A DNA stretch of 64,000 nt from Cercis canadensis (GCA_003255065.1 QAOA01004724.1:186001-250000); one strand, 5' to 3'; shown: positions 12,252-25,615, counted from the first letter of the stretch. Notes: generated from the letters alone by a model not told the origin. A program made the numbers and translations.

Positions 12252-15200
12252 TCATGAAATAGCACTAGGTTTCAGTTGCCGCGCCTGATTATATCCCTTT
12301 GCTTGGAGGGCCATAGACATAGCTCGTAGTCGGCCAGTTATCTCCGAAAATGATGGTCGGCTTTCAGGGTCCGGTGACCAACACTGTTCCATAAGCTTCC
12401 TCCATTCAGGATCACAACGTTCTGGTATAGGGGGTCGAAGAGTGTTCTTTACAATCCCCCCTAAAGTCACATGCCACCAAAAAAAAAGCAACTCAATAAT
12501 GAAAGCTAAAAATCTATCAGTATTTTAACAGTGACATTAAAGGATAGATTAGTAAGATGTACAGAAAGAAACCAAATCTTTGGCAATTTTAGTACAAATT
12601 AGGAGTGGTAAATAGGTGGACTAGGTATATGCTAAATTATGAGAATTTTCCACTAGAAGAACATTCAGAAATACTAAAATATGCAAAGCCTATAATAAGA
12701 CTTTTAGCTCCAAACCTGAGGTAGAAGGGAAACCAACAAAACCCAAATCTGAATTCTTGTATAGCAGGCTTTAGAGTTCCAGAGCAACAGGTTAAGGATT
12801 TGGGACTGATAAAAACCCTGAGTTATTTCGTAGATCAAGTGCACATTTGAGAGGCTTATGAGATTTGCTTGTGTGAATCCAAACAATCCATAATTCTACT
12901 GGTTTAAATCAATTATCTGGTGGCTGAGCTCATTGTACAAATATAAGGTGGTCTCAAGGATTTGGTAAAAGCTATGTGAGTAGGTAAGGTTCACTAGAAA
13001 ACAAGTAAGGAAGTAGGGCTATTCCAGAATGAATATGCAATACCCAGGAATAATTATTGTTAGAACAAGAATGACTTAACCAGGCAAATGACACCTTCAT
13101 AAACTGAAAAATCAATTTCTCACATATCTACTAATCTTTGTAGAGACATAGGTCTCAGTACTTGGTAGATTCTTGCAGCACTGGCGTTTATCATAATGCT
13201 AGGAAAAAATAAACAAATATTAAGTTGAAGTAAATGCTTCAGAATACAGAAGCTTACACAAAATCCTGGATATCATATAGTACTGTAACCAATTCCCAGG
13301 TAATAAAGCAGCTCATTTCTGTGATTATACAAAATAACCAGAATACTCCCAAGTCCCAATGTTATATCATACATGAATGACGCATCCACTACTGAAACTC
13401 AATATATATTAGTATGACGTGTACATGCAAAAAACTTTGACGAACACGAGGATTCCATATAATAGAATAAATACCTTTTCCATCAGAGTAACCACTTTCT
13501 ATGACAGGATAACCAATTGGCATCCTTCATGGTGTTTCAAACTTTTTGCATGTTGTTTAAGGTTATCAACCATATGTTTAGCTAATTATTCTTTGATTTA
13601 TTTCTCTTTCCCCCTACATCAATTTAAGTTCCTTAATGGAGGTGGGAGTAGTTTGTTAAGTGTAACATCAGATAGCCTTCTTTAATTTATTTTAAATAGC
13701 ACATCTCTCGTGGTTTGCACAGTTCATTAGAGCTCAGTGTATAAGATTTTTCCTGAATTATCAATGAATAGATAAACAGAGAAGCCAGTGAGGTTGGTCA
13801 GAGGGACTTCTTGAAAGCACTTTGGGCCAGCAGCTAAGTCAAAAAGTTTAGAACATATAATATTACACAAATGATTAAAAACAAAATATTTGATGCTCAT
13901 ATCCTAGATGACATCTGATCATTGAGTGACCAAAGGAGTAAATTGTAAATGAGCCAATCTCTGCATTCTGGAACTAATTTGATACATGACTAAGCACTAA
14001 AAGAATGGATGTCAACCAAGGCAAATCAGACCTCCCAAAATGGAGGCAGTTTATCATAACATGAAGCACAACTGGCAACTCGTAAGGAATTAAGCATATA
14101 TTTAAGTCAATAAGTGTACTAGTAAATGTAGTAAGCTGAAGACTCTCTTAATCTTCTTCACTTCTAATCCTAGAAAAGACTTTCCATTATAGAAAAGCAG
14201 GATTCATTAGCCATATTTATTTGACTGTCACTTATATGCATGTAAAGTGCTTTGGATAACCTCTATTAATCAGATTTTCATCTGGTTTTACTTTCCTTTA
14301 GTGTTCAAATTGCACTGAAATTGGACTCTTAGGAAACTCTGGAAAAATTTAAAATACCCTTATCCTTTGTATAAGGCTTTATTCTTCAGATTTCATACTC
14401 AGTCCAAAATTCATATTGTATATAAAACGTTGAATATCACACAGTACATTGGTATTTAGCATCTAAAATTCCAGTAGAAGACTTGAAAACAATATCCTGG
14501 CGGCACCATTTGCATTTTGGAACAGCTCCTAAGTTTGTTTTCATTTGTCACTTAACCAAAGTGGGGCTCGTTTCAGAACAGCAATTCAAAATTTTATTAT
14601 AGTGATACATGTTTCATGCAAGAAAGAAGGAGACCAAGCACCAGTATACCCCAACAAAGAATCACAAAGCTCCATGTTCATATGTCAGAACTACACAAAA
14701 TAATGCAACCACCTAGTGTTAAACGGTTTGATTTTACTCTTTCTTTCCTTCTATTAAAAGTTGTTCTTTCATCTAAAAAACATTTGATTTCCTTTCAAGT
14801 CAAGGTAAAATTCTTCAAATTTTTGGATCAATTTATCAGGCATGAGAGTAAAATGGATAACAAAAGCTTACCAATAATGGCACCACAATGCATATCAGCA
14901 TACGGTTCCTCCCCAGTTAATATCTCCCACATTGAGATGCCAAATGAGAAAACATCGACCTGTGATAGTCAATTCACAAACTAAATGCCTACCAAAAGAT
15001 TCATTGCTTGCTCTATGTTGCTAAAATGCATACGAATTGTACCACTAACCTTCTCAGAAACCCGGCTGCTGCTACCATTCAACAGCTCTGGTGCCATCCA
15101 TGGAAGGGTTCCTCGCACTCCCCCAGATACCAGGGTATTGCGTTTAATTCTTGATAATCCAAAATCTCCAACCTGGAAACGATTAAGCAAAAGGCAAAAG

Positions 15201-18200
15201 TTGCAAAGGACAAAGCATTACTAAATATAGGTAAGACATTTTCATATAATTCAAACAAAAGTGAAGTAATAATCATGATAAAATAATGACTTATAAGTAG
15301 CTAGAATTTCACTGAAAAATCATTTTGAACCAATCAAATCAGCATGCTTGCTTTCTATTGTTTTTTTTTTTTTTTGGTTTCCCACGAGGTGGTCTCCACA
15401 CCTTTGGTGAGAGACTAATCCCCGCTTGGGCTTCAACATGTCCTGGCCACTAGTGCTTGGTTTTTATTCTTACTTTTATTGTTTTGGTCCCCAAATATGT
15501 TTTGTCACTGTTATTAGAGCCTCCTATAGCCCTTTTTCATCAGAAAAAGGAGCAGACAAATTAACATGACTGTGACAAGCTTTTATGATTTAGATCTATC
15601 CTTGTGCAAAACAAGACAAAACTTTAATTATTTATTTATCTTTTGACTCCTAACCTTGCATATGGGTCGTTGTGGATCCCTCAGATTGACAAGCAAATTG
15701 TCACATTTCAAATCAAAATGGACAATGCTTTTTGAATGCAAGTATTCCATACCAAAAGCTGCATCCATGGCAATTATTAGCTTTTTACGACGATCAAGTA
15801 ATCTGCAGAAAGAGTTTGAGATTCAATATGTGCATAACTCTATGAAACGATATTGAGAAAAAATATAGTTACACTACCTCTCCTTCTTGAGTAGGGCGTG
15901 CCTAAGGGAACCATTAACCATATACTCGGTCACAGTTGCGAGGGTTCCCCCAGCCCCATCTGGTACAACCCCATAAAATGCAACCACATTGGGATGGTGA
16001 AGAGTTGAGAGGATTTGTGCTTCTCTCCAGAAGTCTTTTGTCTGATCAAGCCAAGAAACATTATCAGCTTCTTGTGGAGACGCTTTTTTATTCTTTCAAG
16101 AAAAAAGTGGAGAGATATTTTGGAGAGTTGAATGGTAATTGTAAAAATAATGTCACTTAAAATTATTATAAAAACTTGCAAACAATGTGAAAGACATCTC
16201 TTCATGTCTATATAGATTTTACAACCTATGCTAAGCTTTAAAGAAATTCAAATTTGAGACATCAATAAAACCCAATTTCAAAAAATAAGAAAGTGGAGAA
16301 ACACAGAGGGAGGGAATTTGATCGGTGAAATTCCATTTGACACTGGGTGGATTTAATTCCCATATAATCTCTCCACCTTATTTAAAGGAGTAGATGACAA
16401 TAGAAGTATGTGTAGATACAGATACAAATTCTGTGTATTATACATATGCAAGATGATGTTGTGAAGAAAATTGCACCAAAGACTCACCAAACGTTCTTGC
16501 TCAGAAGATCTCCCTGCAAAGCAGCTCTTCTTAATTCTCTTTATAGCAACATCTGATCCCCGCCATTTTCCATGATAAACAGTTCCATAGGTACCAGAGC
16601 CTAACTCCTGAAGTTCTTCAAGATCAGCATTCCTTATTATCTGTGTAACCCACTCTTAAATATCAGTTACAGGAAAACATACATTGTGTAAAGTGGAAAA
16701 GCACAGGGAAGCTGGACATAATTTGCTCATCCAGAAAACAATCAATCTGGAAAGGCATTTTCCACAGGCTGGTCATTTTGTACCATCCACAAGAAGAAAG
16801 CAAATGCCAAGTAGACAAGGATTTACTATTGATGTTAGTTTGCAAAACCCTATCTCCAACTCACCAACTTAATTCCTATAAAAGGAAGAGGTGCTACCAG
16901 AGAAAAATATGATTGACACTTTTGGAGATTAGAAAGGCCCCCATGATGTTATCCTTCTACCATATCATCCAAGTACACATTGAACCTTTTTATTTTGGTG
17001 CATAACCCAGGACGAACACCTTACCCCACCCAGTCAGTGAAAAAAAAATAAAAATGGAAATCTCTGTATATTTGACTTTATGGATCATCAAGTCCAGTAA
17101 TATAACTGATCAAAGGAAAAATGAGTAATGAGTATATGAAATTATATCTTTTTTGCTAATAATTTGATAGACTAGGACCTAGGTGGCTTGAAGTGATGGA
17201 CCATTTTAAATTTCCACATATTTTTAAAGTATATAATATTGTACTGAGTAGAATGTTATTCTTCTATCTTATTTTTGATGATTTGTCCCTTACTTTACCA
17301 TGAAGAAAATAAATTCAAGAGCAGAAACTAGAATCTATTAATTTTTCAAGCTTCTCAATAAGAAATCAATCCTCTGCAAAGGAAATAGAACATAAGTGCA
17401 GTTGAAGCCAGCAAAATATTGTAGAGCATAAAAACAAAGTGAAAACTGTTGAACTTGAAACATGTAGAGAAACAGGAAATGGAACAATTCAGTGATGGAC
17501 AACCTGCAAACCGTAGATGCTTGCTTCCATTTCTGCTATCATCACATCACTAAGGGATTCATTCTTGTCCACTTCATCATCTTTAAAATCCTATAAATAA
17601 AAACAAAATTATGAGCAACTCTTAATAGATCAGCAGACTAATCCAATTTCAATTTTTTCTACCTCGGGTTCAGACTCTGGAACAATGCTCTCCACCTCTG
17701 TAGCAGATGAGGATATAACATCACCTCCAATTTCATCCCCTCGAAGTGAGGAGGGTACTGATGAAGACTCAATACCTGGAGGAACAACACCAGTCACAAC
17801 TACTTTCACAAATGGCTCCACTTGATTTGCATCATTACTCTTTTCTAAAGATTTTGATTGCTTCAACATCATATCTTCATGGTTTGACTTTTCAGAGGTA
17901 GAGTCAAGACTCCTTATAAAGTCATCGTCAAGAAGAGAAGGAACTTTCTTAAAAGAAACATTCTTGCTTGGATTCTGCACATCATTCATTGTCAAGTTTG
18001 AGCTTGGTCCACGATCATCAGGAAGTACAGCAGGATACAAACATGTAGAGCTTACTGTCAAATTTTCATGGAGACCTGTATCCTTCAGATTCACAGAAGA
18101 TTCAACTTGTGCAGGTTTAAGAGAAACTGGGTCAATAGACAGCTCAAACAAAAGATCGCCCAGAGAAGTTTTGCTACAATAGTTCTCTTCACATTTTAAA

Positions 18201-20614
18201 ACTGATCCATCTAAGTCAGAATTTCTGTTTACTGAAAATTCAATTCCTTGTCCACCATTAAGACCTTCAGCCAAGGCACATTGGTTGTCATTACTATTCC
18301 TTTGACTCAGGTCAAGAAGACCAGATGGGGTCTTGCCCACTAAATTCTCTAAGGGGCGTCCCATCATGGCTGAGGATGCAGGACTCATGTCCTCAGAAGG
18401 CTGCTCCCATTCCTTTTGTGCTTTAATCTTAGCATTAAAATTAGAAGCTGGGAAGGATTCCAAAAGTTGCAATTCATTCTCATGACCCATATCAACTGCA
18501 GGTGATTTCCTCTCGTAAAGCTTGCTATCCTTATTGTGAATAGAATTCTTTTCTTCAATTCTCTTCATCATTTCTAAAGTCCCAGAGCTGTCCTCACCCT
18601 GCTTTACTAGACAGCTAGATGCACTTAAATCAGTTTGTACTATAGGGTATTTTTTATCAGGTAAAATGCTATCCTTATGAATAGGATTATTCATTTCAAA
18701 TGACCCGGGATATAGAGAAGAAACTGACAAGTCCTGCCTTCTGTGCAATTCAGCTGACTCAACATTTGGCATATTACCATGTACTAGGGGATAAATGAAA
18801 TCAGAATCTTGCTGGAGCTCCAAAGGGTTCCCTTGTGAGACACTAGAGGCTAGCATTGAAGGTAACTGAGCCTTTCCGAGATTCAAAGACGAAAATTGGT
18901 TAATTCCTTCTTGCGAGCAGTGACCAGACCTTGCTCCATTCTCATGCAACATTGAATCAGAAAATGCATGAGGCATCCCATTAGGAGAATCAGTAATACC
19001 AGTAGATCCAGACTGTGGACAGATTGGATTATCCAGGCATGAAAATGGATTTCCAGAGTGGAATCTCTCGTCCTTATGCATAGGACTTGCACCAAAAATT
19101 TCACCATTGAAACCATCAGTTTGATTGACATATAAAGGAGACCCAAATACCATGCCAGAATCGTAGTCGCCAAAATGCCCTCCTTGGTGCTGCTCTGGCT
19201 GACAGAAATGAGCTTGTTGACAAGGGTGACTGTCGATTAGCAAAGGCATAGCCACTTGTTGGCGGTATCTGCAATCAGTAATACTTACGCTGGAATTCTC
19301 AGGTTGTAGTTGAGCAGTAACAAAGGACGTATTGCTTTCAGTACTTCCCAGGAATGAGTTATTCCGATGCAACTGTGTATGATGAACAGTGCTTGAGCCT
19401 CCTCCCAGAATGGGAATCGGAGAAATTGGTGGAGATTGATTAGGGGATCTGTGAAAATTCAGTGAATCATTAAAAAATCCCTCAGGATTGAAAGCACTAT
19501 AACCACCCTTGATCTTTAAAGGAGAAAGTGCTTTTGGAGAATTCTTCTGAAAAACTGGAGCAAAATTCAAAATTTTCCCAAACTGACTTGCTTCATTTAT
19601 CAAGCTCTGCCCACCAATGTTTTTTTTAGGACTACGGTCTACTATGCCATTCACAGCAACAACATAGTGGTAATCAGGATCACTCTGTTGAATAGTGCTT
19701 GCCTCGAATGAAGGTGTTCTTTCAGATTCACCCAAAGGAATCAAAAAGATTCTAAGTCTTTGAGAACCTTCATGCCTTTCAAGCCCATGGTATTCCTCTA
19801 TCATATTCTGAAGATCCTCATCAGAAGAGACAGATATTAGAGCATCAAGATCCTCACCTGGAAGCTGGTATTTGATTGTGTGAGGTTGGTTGCAAATGCC
19901 GAAGGTTTTATTTACAAGCTCTTCCCATGAAGTGTTCTTTCGGATAGATATAATGTGCGTCTCGCCCCCAACATATCTAAGCTTCCCATCACTGGGCCTT
20001 GGTAATATTTTTCCACCAAAGCTGCAGAGGAACTTCATTTTCCCAGATTGAGAATCATCAGAGACTCCTGAACCGGAAAAGTCATTGGAGTAAGAGGATT
20101 CATATCTGAGAAGGGGTGACCCACTTGACCCAAGACCAGCTAGATCACCAACTGAATCGCCGGTAGCTTTCCTCAACCCAAGTGCACTATCACCATCTTC
20201 CATTTGGTTATTGCTTAATTTATTAACACAAGCCCCGTTTACCATATCCCGTGAAGGCTCCTTTGCATAGGTAAAATCAGAGGAGTCAGAAACATTCTCA
20301 GAGTCCATTCTCTTCAACCCCAAAATATTAGTAAGACCCTCATATCTCACATGGCCATTCTCCCTAGTAAGTCCAAACCTAACTTCATGTTTTCGAGATG
20401 TATCAGGTGCAGCAGGAACCCCTCTGGCAGCAATTCCATCAAGACCAAACACTACAGAGAATTCTTCCCCTGTCTGTACGGAGACATTATTATGTACATT
20501 CTTTCCTGTATTTGAAACACCACTGGGCGACTCTGGATGGATGTGTTGAGCCAACAAGCCAGGAGCCTTCCTAGAATTGGTACTTAACAAGTTCCCTGGC
20601 TTATTTAGTGCCAT
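12252..20614 (-). CDS. PB1-domain Raf-like MAPKKK (B4-type Raf kinase)
   Basis: Eight coding exons on the minus strand keep frame throughout: 20614-17663, 17590-17504, 16640-16488, 16041-15878, 15802-15655, 15172-15050, 14959-14872 and 12460-12252, giving about 1307 residues. The first exon (984 codons) carries a PB1 domain at about 192-295 ([20 protein letters not shown] at its start) and a long Ser/Asn-rich disordered linker. The kinase domain starts near 1014: Gly loop GSGTYG from 1027, catalytic Lys in VAIK (1047), HFDLKCDN with Asp 1149, DFG with Asp 1171, APE in WMAPELL, and a conserved C-lobe ending in exon 8. Family knowledge: B4 Raf-like kinases phosphorylate and activate SnRK2 kinases during osmotic stress. 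The catalytic loop has HFD instead of HRD, as I recall for this group. Which paralogue (RAF16/18/20/24/40/42-like) cannot be settled here. The start is the first ATG of the long frame. Confidence 0.9.
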
Positions 20615-21560
20615 AAGAAAAGTTTCTCAACTGCTCAAGCTGCTAATTTTATTCACAAACTTCTAATCTAATAGTAGGCCGCACAGAAGTACAAACAGCT
20701 GATTAACCCACAAATTCATGTCCAATTTGTCTTCATCATTGACAACCAAGTTTCAATTTAACATGTAGAATATCAAATTACCAACTCAATTGCAACGAAT
20801 ATCAGAAAATATGCTTGGATATACAAAGGCACAGCAAGAAATCTTCTACACAGTCCAATGAATGCACAAATCTAGACGAGAGAACAAAAAGAGAACTCCC
20901 AAGTTTATCTTGATGTATATGCACAAATAAACTAATCTCGGATTATCCACAAGGGCCAACAGTAACTAAGCGTGTCATCAAGCACACGACCATCAATCAA
21001 ATATGAGTTTTCTTGATAATCAATCATTTGAAGAATCAACCAAATTCCACGCACCTCCATCAACATTCCAAAACTACAGAAGACAGTAACATTTCAGCTA
21101 GGCATGTAAAATTCCAAGATGGGCATCGATCAAAATTCAAATTGTTTCAGATTGAAAAAAGTAGAAACGGAATTCGAAGGAGAAAAACTAATGCCCAATA
21201 AACTACCTGATGATCAGCACCCTCTGTTGTTCTCTGTTCCAGCTCTGTTTCCCATCCCAGAATCTACAATTGCTTCGAGAAGTGATGCAATTAAAGCAAA
21301 AATGATGGAATCGGAGTGGGAAAAGAGAAATTAAGAGTGAAATTGAGGTTGTAGAGACAGAAAGTGGGGTTGGATCGAATAATTCAGATAAGGTGGAGAC
21401 GAAGACGATGATGAGGAAAAAGCGAAACGTAGCTTACGCCTGCAGATTCAATCTCGGCCGTCGGAGAGCAACATTGCCGAGAATTAAGCGGCAACTATAA
21501 CACACGGAAGCCATAACCATAACACAAGGAATGAAAATGAAAAATTAATTGGATCTCTCT
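20615..21560 (-). promoter_or_regulatory. Leader and promoter region of the Raf-like kinase
   Basis: Immediately upstream (minus strand) of the kinase ATG. On the minus strand there is a GC-richer stretch at about 21420-21500, with a possible donor (caggcgtaagc, near 21433), and possible acceptors ending near 20628-20650, so a leader intron of about 0.8 kb is plausible. CT and CACAAA repeats at 21555-21605 lie at the likely promoter edge. The frames read on the plus strand here are not gene-like. Confidence 0.4.
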
Positions 21561-21853
21561 CTCTCTTTCTCTCACACACAAACACAAACACAAACACTCT
21601 CTCCTCTCCTTCTATTACTCATCTTACGTGGACACTCATTCTTTGAAGTTTGAAATTTTCTGGGAAAACATTGATAGGCTAAATAATAAAATAATACCGA
21701 AAGACACTTTTGTTCATGTGACATTTTCTTCAAAAATTATTCTGGAATTTCTTTTTTTGGGTAGATTCTAAATTTTTTTAATTAAAAAGAAACACTGTTT
21801 ATAGTCTTGTAGACTTACATTAGTAAATGAATTAATTCAATTAAAATTAATTA
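21561..21853. other. AT-rich intergenic DNA before gap
   Basis: After the CT/CACAAA repeats the sequence is AT-rich up to the gap at 21854. No gene seen. Confidence 0.5.
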
Positions 21854-22573
21854 NNNNNNNNNNNNNNNNNNNNNNNNNNNNNNNNNNNNNNNNNNNNNNN
21901 NNNNNNNNNNNNNNNNNNNNNNNNNNNNNNNNNNNNNNNNNNNNNNNNNNNNNNNNNNNNNNNNNNNNNNNNNNNNNNNNNNNNNNNNNNNNNNNNNNNN
22001 NNNNNNNNNNNNNNNNNNNNNNNNNNNNNNNNNNNNNNNNNNNNNNNNNNNNNNNNNNNNNNNNNNNNNNNNNNNNNNNNNNNNNNNNNNNNNNNNNNNN
22101 NNNNNNNNNNNNNNNNNNNNNNNNNNNNNNNNNNNNNNNNNNNNNNNNNNNNNNNNNNNNNNNNNNNNNNNNNNNNNNNNNNNNNNNNNNNNNNNNNNNN
22201 NNNNNNNNNNNNNNNNNNNNNNNNNNNNNNNNNNNNNNNNNNNNNNNNNNNNNNNNNNNNNNNNNNNNNNNNNNNNNNNNNNNNNNNNNNNNNNNNNNNN
22301 NNNNNNNNNNNNNNNNNNNNNNNNNNNNNNNNNNNNNNNNNNNNNNNNNNNNNNNNNNNNNNNNNNNNNNNNNNNNNNNNNNNNNNNNNNNNNNNNNNNN
22401 NNNNNNNNNNNNNNNNNNNNNNNNNNNNNNNNNNNNNNNNNNNNNNNNNNNNNNNNNNNNNNNNNNNNNNNNNNNNNNNNNNNNNNNNNNNNNNNNNNNN
22501 NNNNNNNNNNNNNNNNNNNNNNNNNNNNNNNNNNNNNNNNNNNNNNNNNNNNNNNNNNNNNNNNNNNNNNNNN
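21854..22573. other. Assembly gap (720 N)
   Basis: Run of N ending in a poly-T tract. By comparison with the other two F-box units, the missing sequence plus the adjacent 1.1 kb occupies the place of the 3' flank of the first F-box gene. Confidence 1.
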
Positions 22574-23734
22574 TTTTTTTTTTTTAATATTGTGATAGTT
22601 GTGTTATCAATACCATAATGCTGCTCTGTACAAAGTTTATGATTCCGTCCGATAGATAGAGTTCAATTAAGAAACTTTCTGGTACTTATATATTAATTAT
22701 TCTTATATTATTTTTATATTTTATTTAATATTTAAATATAATATAAACTAAATTATCCTTAATTAATATGAAAATTTTTACTTTGACAAAAAAATTTCTA
22801 TATTAAATAAATTTTTTTACAATTGATTAAAAATATATATTAAATGAGAGTAAATATAATTTATATTATATTTAGACATTAAATAAGGTGTGACATTAAT
22901 AAAATCGAATATAAAAATAACGATTCCCTTTATTTAATGTATATAGTAGTACCTATTTTTAATTGAATCTATCTAACTTGTTTCTATATAGCTTTATTTT
23001 TTGCTAGAAAGAAGCGTAAACGCAGTAAAATACTATAATATTAGAGGATGATATGAGAGGATTTAACCGTGAACATCAAACATATTGATTTTATGACACG
23101 CATAACATGTAAAATGAGAAGATATGTTAATAAGGATATTTGAATGAAAAATATATTGCTGAATATAACATTATTATTATCGTAAATTTTAATTTAATCT
23201 AAAATTTATAATTTAAATTAAATCCACTCAATATTGATTTGATCAATTCCAATTTAACTAGACCTACAAAAATGTAAAGAATTGTGAGCAATTTAATAAT
23301 GGAACTAACATTTCTCTAATTGAAAATTAGTTTGTCTTTGGAATACAGGAGTTGACGAGCACAGACTATATCGAATTCTTTAATTAATTTAAATTAAATG
23401 CGTTTATTGCAAGTGTTTGGTAGACGATTTTTTTTTAGATTTTTTGAAAATTTTAACTTAAAAAACTAATATTTTTATGTTTGATACAAAAAAAATTCGT
23501 CTGCCAAATATCCCCTAAAGTTTCAAATAAGAATTTATTTTCCTCATCAAATTCTTGATGTGTGAAGTCTCCAGGACATTCTCATCTTTGCATGCAACTT
23601 TGGAGATGAAGATTACCGAAATCATTGTCATTTATATTATTAGCAATTCATGACAAACATAATGAAAAGAGGAGAAACAAAGAAAGAAAAGCCATGAGCA
23701 AGAACGATTTAAAGAGGAGCAATAACAAAGGTAA
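22574..23734. other. Very AT-rich 3' flank of F-box gene 1
   Basis: Mostly A and T with no coding signal. The last 150 bp before the F-box stop codon resemble the matching positions before 28314 and 33342 (for example the tcatgacaaacat block near 23649 and again near 28233), marking the edge of the shared unit. The upstream part differs from the other units. Confidence 0.55.
23412..23516. mobile_element. Small foldback element
   Basis: About 100 bp whose ends are imperfect reverse complements: tgtttggtagacgatttttt at the left, and at the right a sequence that reads atatttggcagacgaatttt in reverse complement. A related block (gacatatttggtacaaagat) occurs at about 63925, so it may belong to a dispersed family. 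Length and structure fit a short MITE; no target-site duplication was determined. Confidence 0.45.
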
Positions 23735-24907
23735 CTAAGGAAAATCTGGAACAACCCACAAAGGAGGGGCAATGCAAGAAAAAGATTGGTATGGAAAGTG
23801 TGGCTTGATTGTTCGATTCTTCAAGCAATATACACCCATATCTTTACCATCATTGTCTATTGCAGATTTAATATTTTCTCGATCTTCATATGATCCGAAG
23901 GAAACCCAATAGGCATCTTCACAATCATTTGTGAAGTATATAGAGTCAGCTTCACAACCAGAAACATCAGAGGCATCTACAGAGAAAGATGCATTACGTC
24001 CCACAAAAAAAGCTCTATTTCCCAAACAATTCACTCTTGTCCACCTTCCATTACTCCAATCCAACTCTGAAACTTGAAACCCAATTGTCTTATAAGTGAA
24101 TACATTCTCCACACTAACCCATTCCCTATAAACTGCAAACAACTTTCCTAATGATTCCACAAGGTAAACTGCCTTCACATAACCATATGCTTCAGGCTTG
24201 GGAAATAACTTAGTTAGGGTTGGTTTTGAGCCTTCAATATCACAAAGCCAGAAACTGCCATCCCAATCTATACCATAAACTTTTCCTTTATAGCACACAA
24301 CATCAGCCATGAGAGTACCTTTACGCAACACAGTCCACACATTATCACCAGGGCTGGCAAATGCTACAATACTCTCAAACCCATTTTCAAAAGTTATCAC
24401 AATCTTGAAATTTGGTGTGCTTGATGGTTTTGCTGTTAATGCAGCCCTGGTTATGAGGTTGGGACAATAGGCTACAACATTCACATTAGGAAAATAGGCT
24501 TGAAATACCACATTGGAACCAAAACGCCAGCTAGGGAGTTTATATTCAAAACGGGAAAGGGGATGCAAAAGGGTTAATTCAAAGTCTAATCCTGCAGTAA
24601 TCATCCATCCCTCTGGAAAAGAAAACAATTGCTTACCCTTTGCTTCTGGGAAGTTCATATAGTGAATGTTGCATTTTGAAAGACTAGAGAAGCCTCGCCT
24701 TGAACTCAGTTCCTCCTCATCTGCTAGCATCAACCACACAACTCTTAGTGGTGATTGCTTCAAGTGTTGCTTCAGGAGGATCCAAACTGATCGCCATGAA
24801 GTACAAACTCCACCAAAAGCTACCAAAGCCTTGAATTCCTCAGAAGAAAATAGTAGCTTAGCGATGATCAGCAAGATATCAGAGGGAAGTTCTGCCCAAT
24901 TAACCAT
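23735..24907 (-). CDS. F-box protein with DUF295 domain, tandem copy 1
   Basis: Intronless, 390 residues. An N-terminal F-box spans about residues 3-45 (WAELPSDILLIIAKLL, then VCTSWRSVW) and is followed by a DUF295/KIB1-like beta-propeller region to the C-terminus (PPLWVVPDFP ending, internal YKGKVYGIDWDG strand motif). Family role: substrate-recognition subunit of SCF-type E3 ubiquitin ligases through SKP1/ASK binding at the F-box; the target is unknown. Its closest relative is the copy at 28314-29483, with about a dozen amino-acid differences by eye. The start is the only sensible ATG and lies about 55 bp downstream of a conserved TATA box. The frame is intact, so it may be expressed, but recent tandem F-box copies are often poorly conserved functionally. 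Confidence 0.9.
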   Translation of the reverse strand: MVNWAELPSDILLIIAKLLFSSEEFKALVAFGGVCTSWRSVWILLKQHLKQSPLRVVWLMLADEEELSSRRGFSSLSKCNIHYMNFPEAKGKQLFSFPEGWMITAGLDFELTLLHPLSRFEYKLPSWRFGSNVVFQAYFPNVNVVAYCPNLITRAALTAKPSSTPNFKIVITFENGFESIVAFASPGDNVWTVLRKGTLMADVVCYKGKVYGIDWDGSFWLCDIEGSKPTLTKLFPKPEAYGYVKAVYLVESLGKLFAVYREWVSVENVFTYKTIGFQVSELDWSNGRWTRVNCLGNRAFFVGRNASFSVDASDVSGCEADSIYFTNDCEDAYWVSFGSYEDRENIKSAIDNDGKDMGVYCLKNRTIKPHFPYQSFSCIAPPLWVVPDFP

Positions 24908-24959
24908 TTTGGATTATTCAATAAGGTAATGAGATTGAGTGAAACAACACAAGGCAGTG

Positions 24960-24967
24960 ATTTATAA
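24960..24967 (-). promoter_or_regulatory. TATA box of F-box gene 1
   Basis: Reads cttataaatc on the minus strand, about 55 bp before the ATG. The same block is kept at the same distance in F-box copies 2 and 3. Confidence 0.55.
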
Positions 24968-25280
24968 GTGCGGAAAGGAAAAAGGTTCAAATTTTGAGCA
25001 ACCTCATTGAACTTTCTGAAATTTTGATCCACACTAGTTTCTATGGTTTTCTACTTCAAGAAGAACTATCGAGAATATTTTTAAAGCAAAAAATCTGTCA
25101 TTCCTTTCACGCGAATAAAGATATGAACAATGAGTTGTATTTTGTTGTTTCCTATTCAATGATATCATTTATTTTTGTCCAGAATAAGATGGTTGAAGGG
25201 TGTCATTATTATTTTGATGCGGTTTTTTCGCAGTCAAGGCGGTTGCGGGCGTTATTATATGTATTTAAAAATATCTCATG
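24968..25280 (-). promoter_or_regulatory. Conserved 5' flank of F-box gene 1
   Basis: About 310 bp that align with 29544-29840 and 34576-34880 (shared blocks include tttctatggttttctacttc, ttttcacgcgaataaag and atgaacaatgagttgta). The plus-strand frame seen here is not kept in the third copy, so conservation reflects the duplication and perhaps promoter function rather than coding. Confidence 0.55.
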
Positions 25281-25360
25281 ATTTTGAAGACTATATGTTA
25301 CTTTTCATTTATGTTCCTCTCCTTCCCTTCCAAAAACCCTTCATATGCTCCAATTAAAAA

Positions 25361-25615
25361 AGAATTGAATATATTTTTTGTCCCTGAATTATTTTTTAAA
25401 TATAATTTTAGTTTTTAATTTATTTTTTGTGTTATTTTAGTTCTCAAATAATCACTTTATCACCAAATTAGTTCTTTAAATGATTATTTTTATACTACAA
25501 ATAGTTGATTTGACAAGTAATGAATTATTCGATGATTAAAATGACACAAAATAAATCAAAAACTAAAATAAAATTTGAAAAATAATTTAATGACAAAAAA
25601 TGTATTTTACTCATA
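25361..25615. mobile_element. Foldback/MITE-like element in unit 1
   Basis: Two arms of about 100 bp are imperfect reverse complements: the left arm contains aatatattttttgtccctga and ttttagtttttaatttatt, and the right arm gives attttttgtcattaaatta and ttttagtttttgatttatt when reversed. No coding capacity. It sits between F-box gene 1 and the start of the next duplicated unit, and I see no counterpart between units 1 and 2. Confidence 0.7.

Noticed and set aside
18883..19173. 96-codon minus-strand frame inside the kinase gene
   Set aside because: It lies in another frame of exon 1 of the Raf-like kinase, whose own frame is long and conserved.
24994..25281. 95-codon plus-strand frame, similar to 29544-29870, as a conserved antisense gene
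   Set aside because: It overlaps the duplicated promoter of the F-box genes and the frame is not kept in the third copy.
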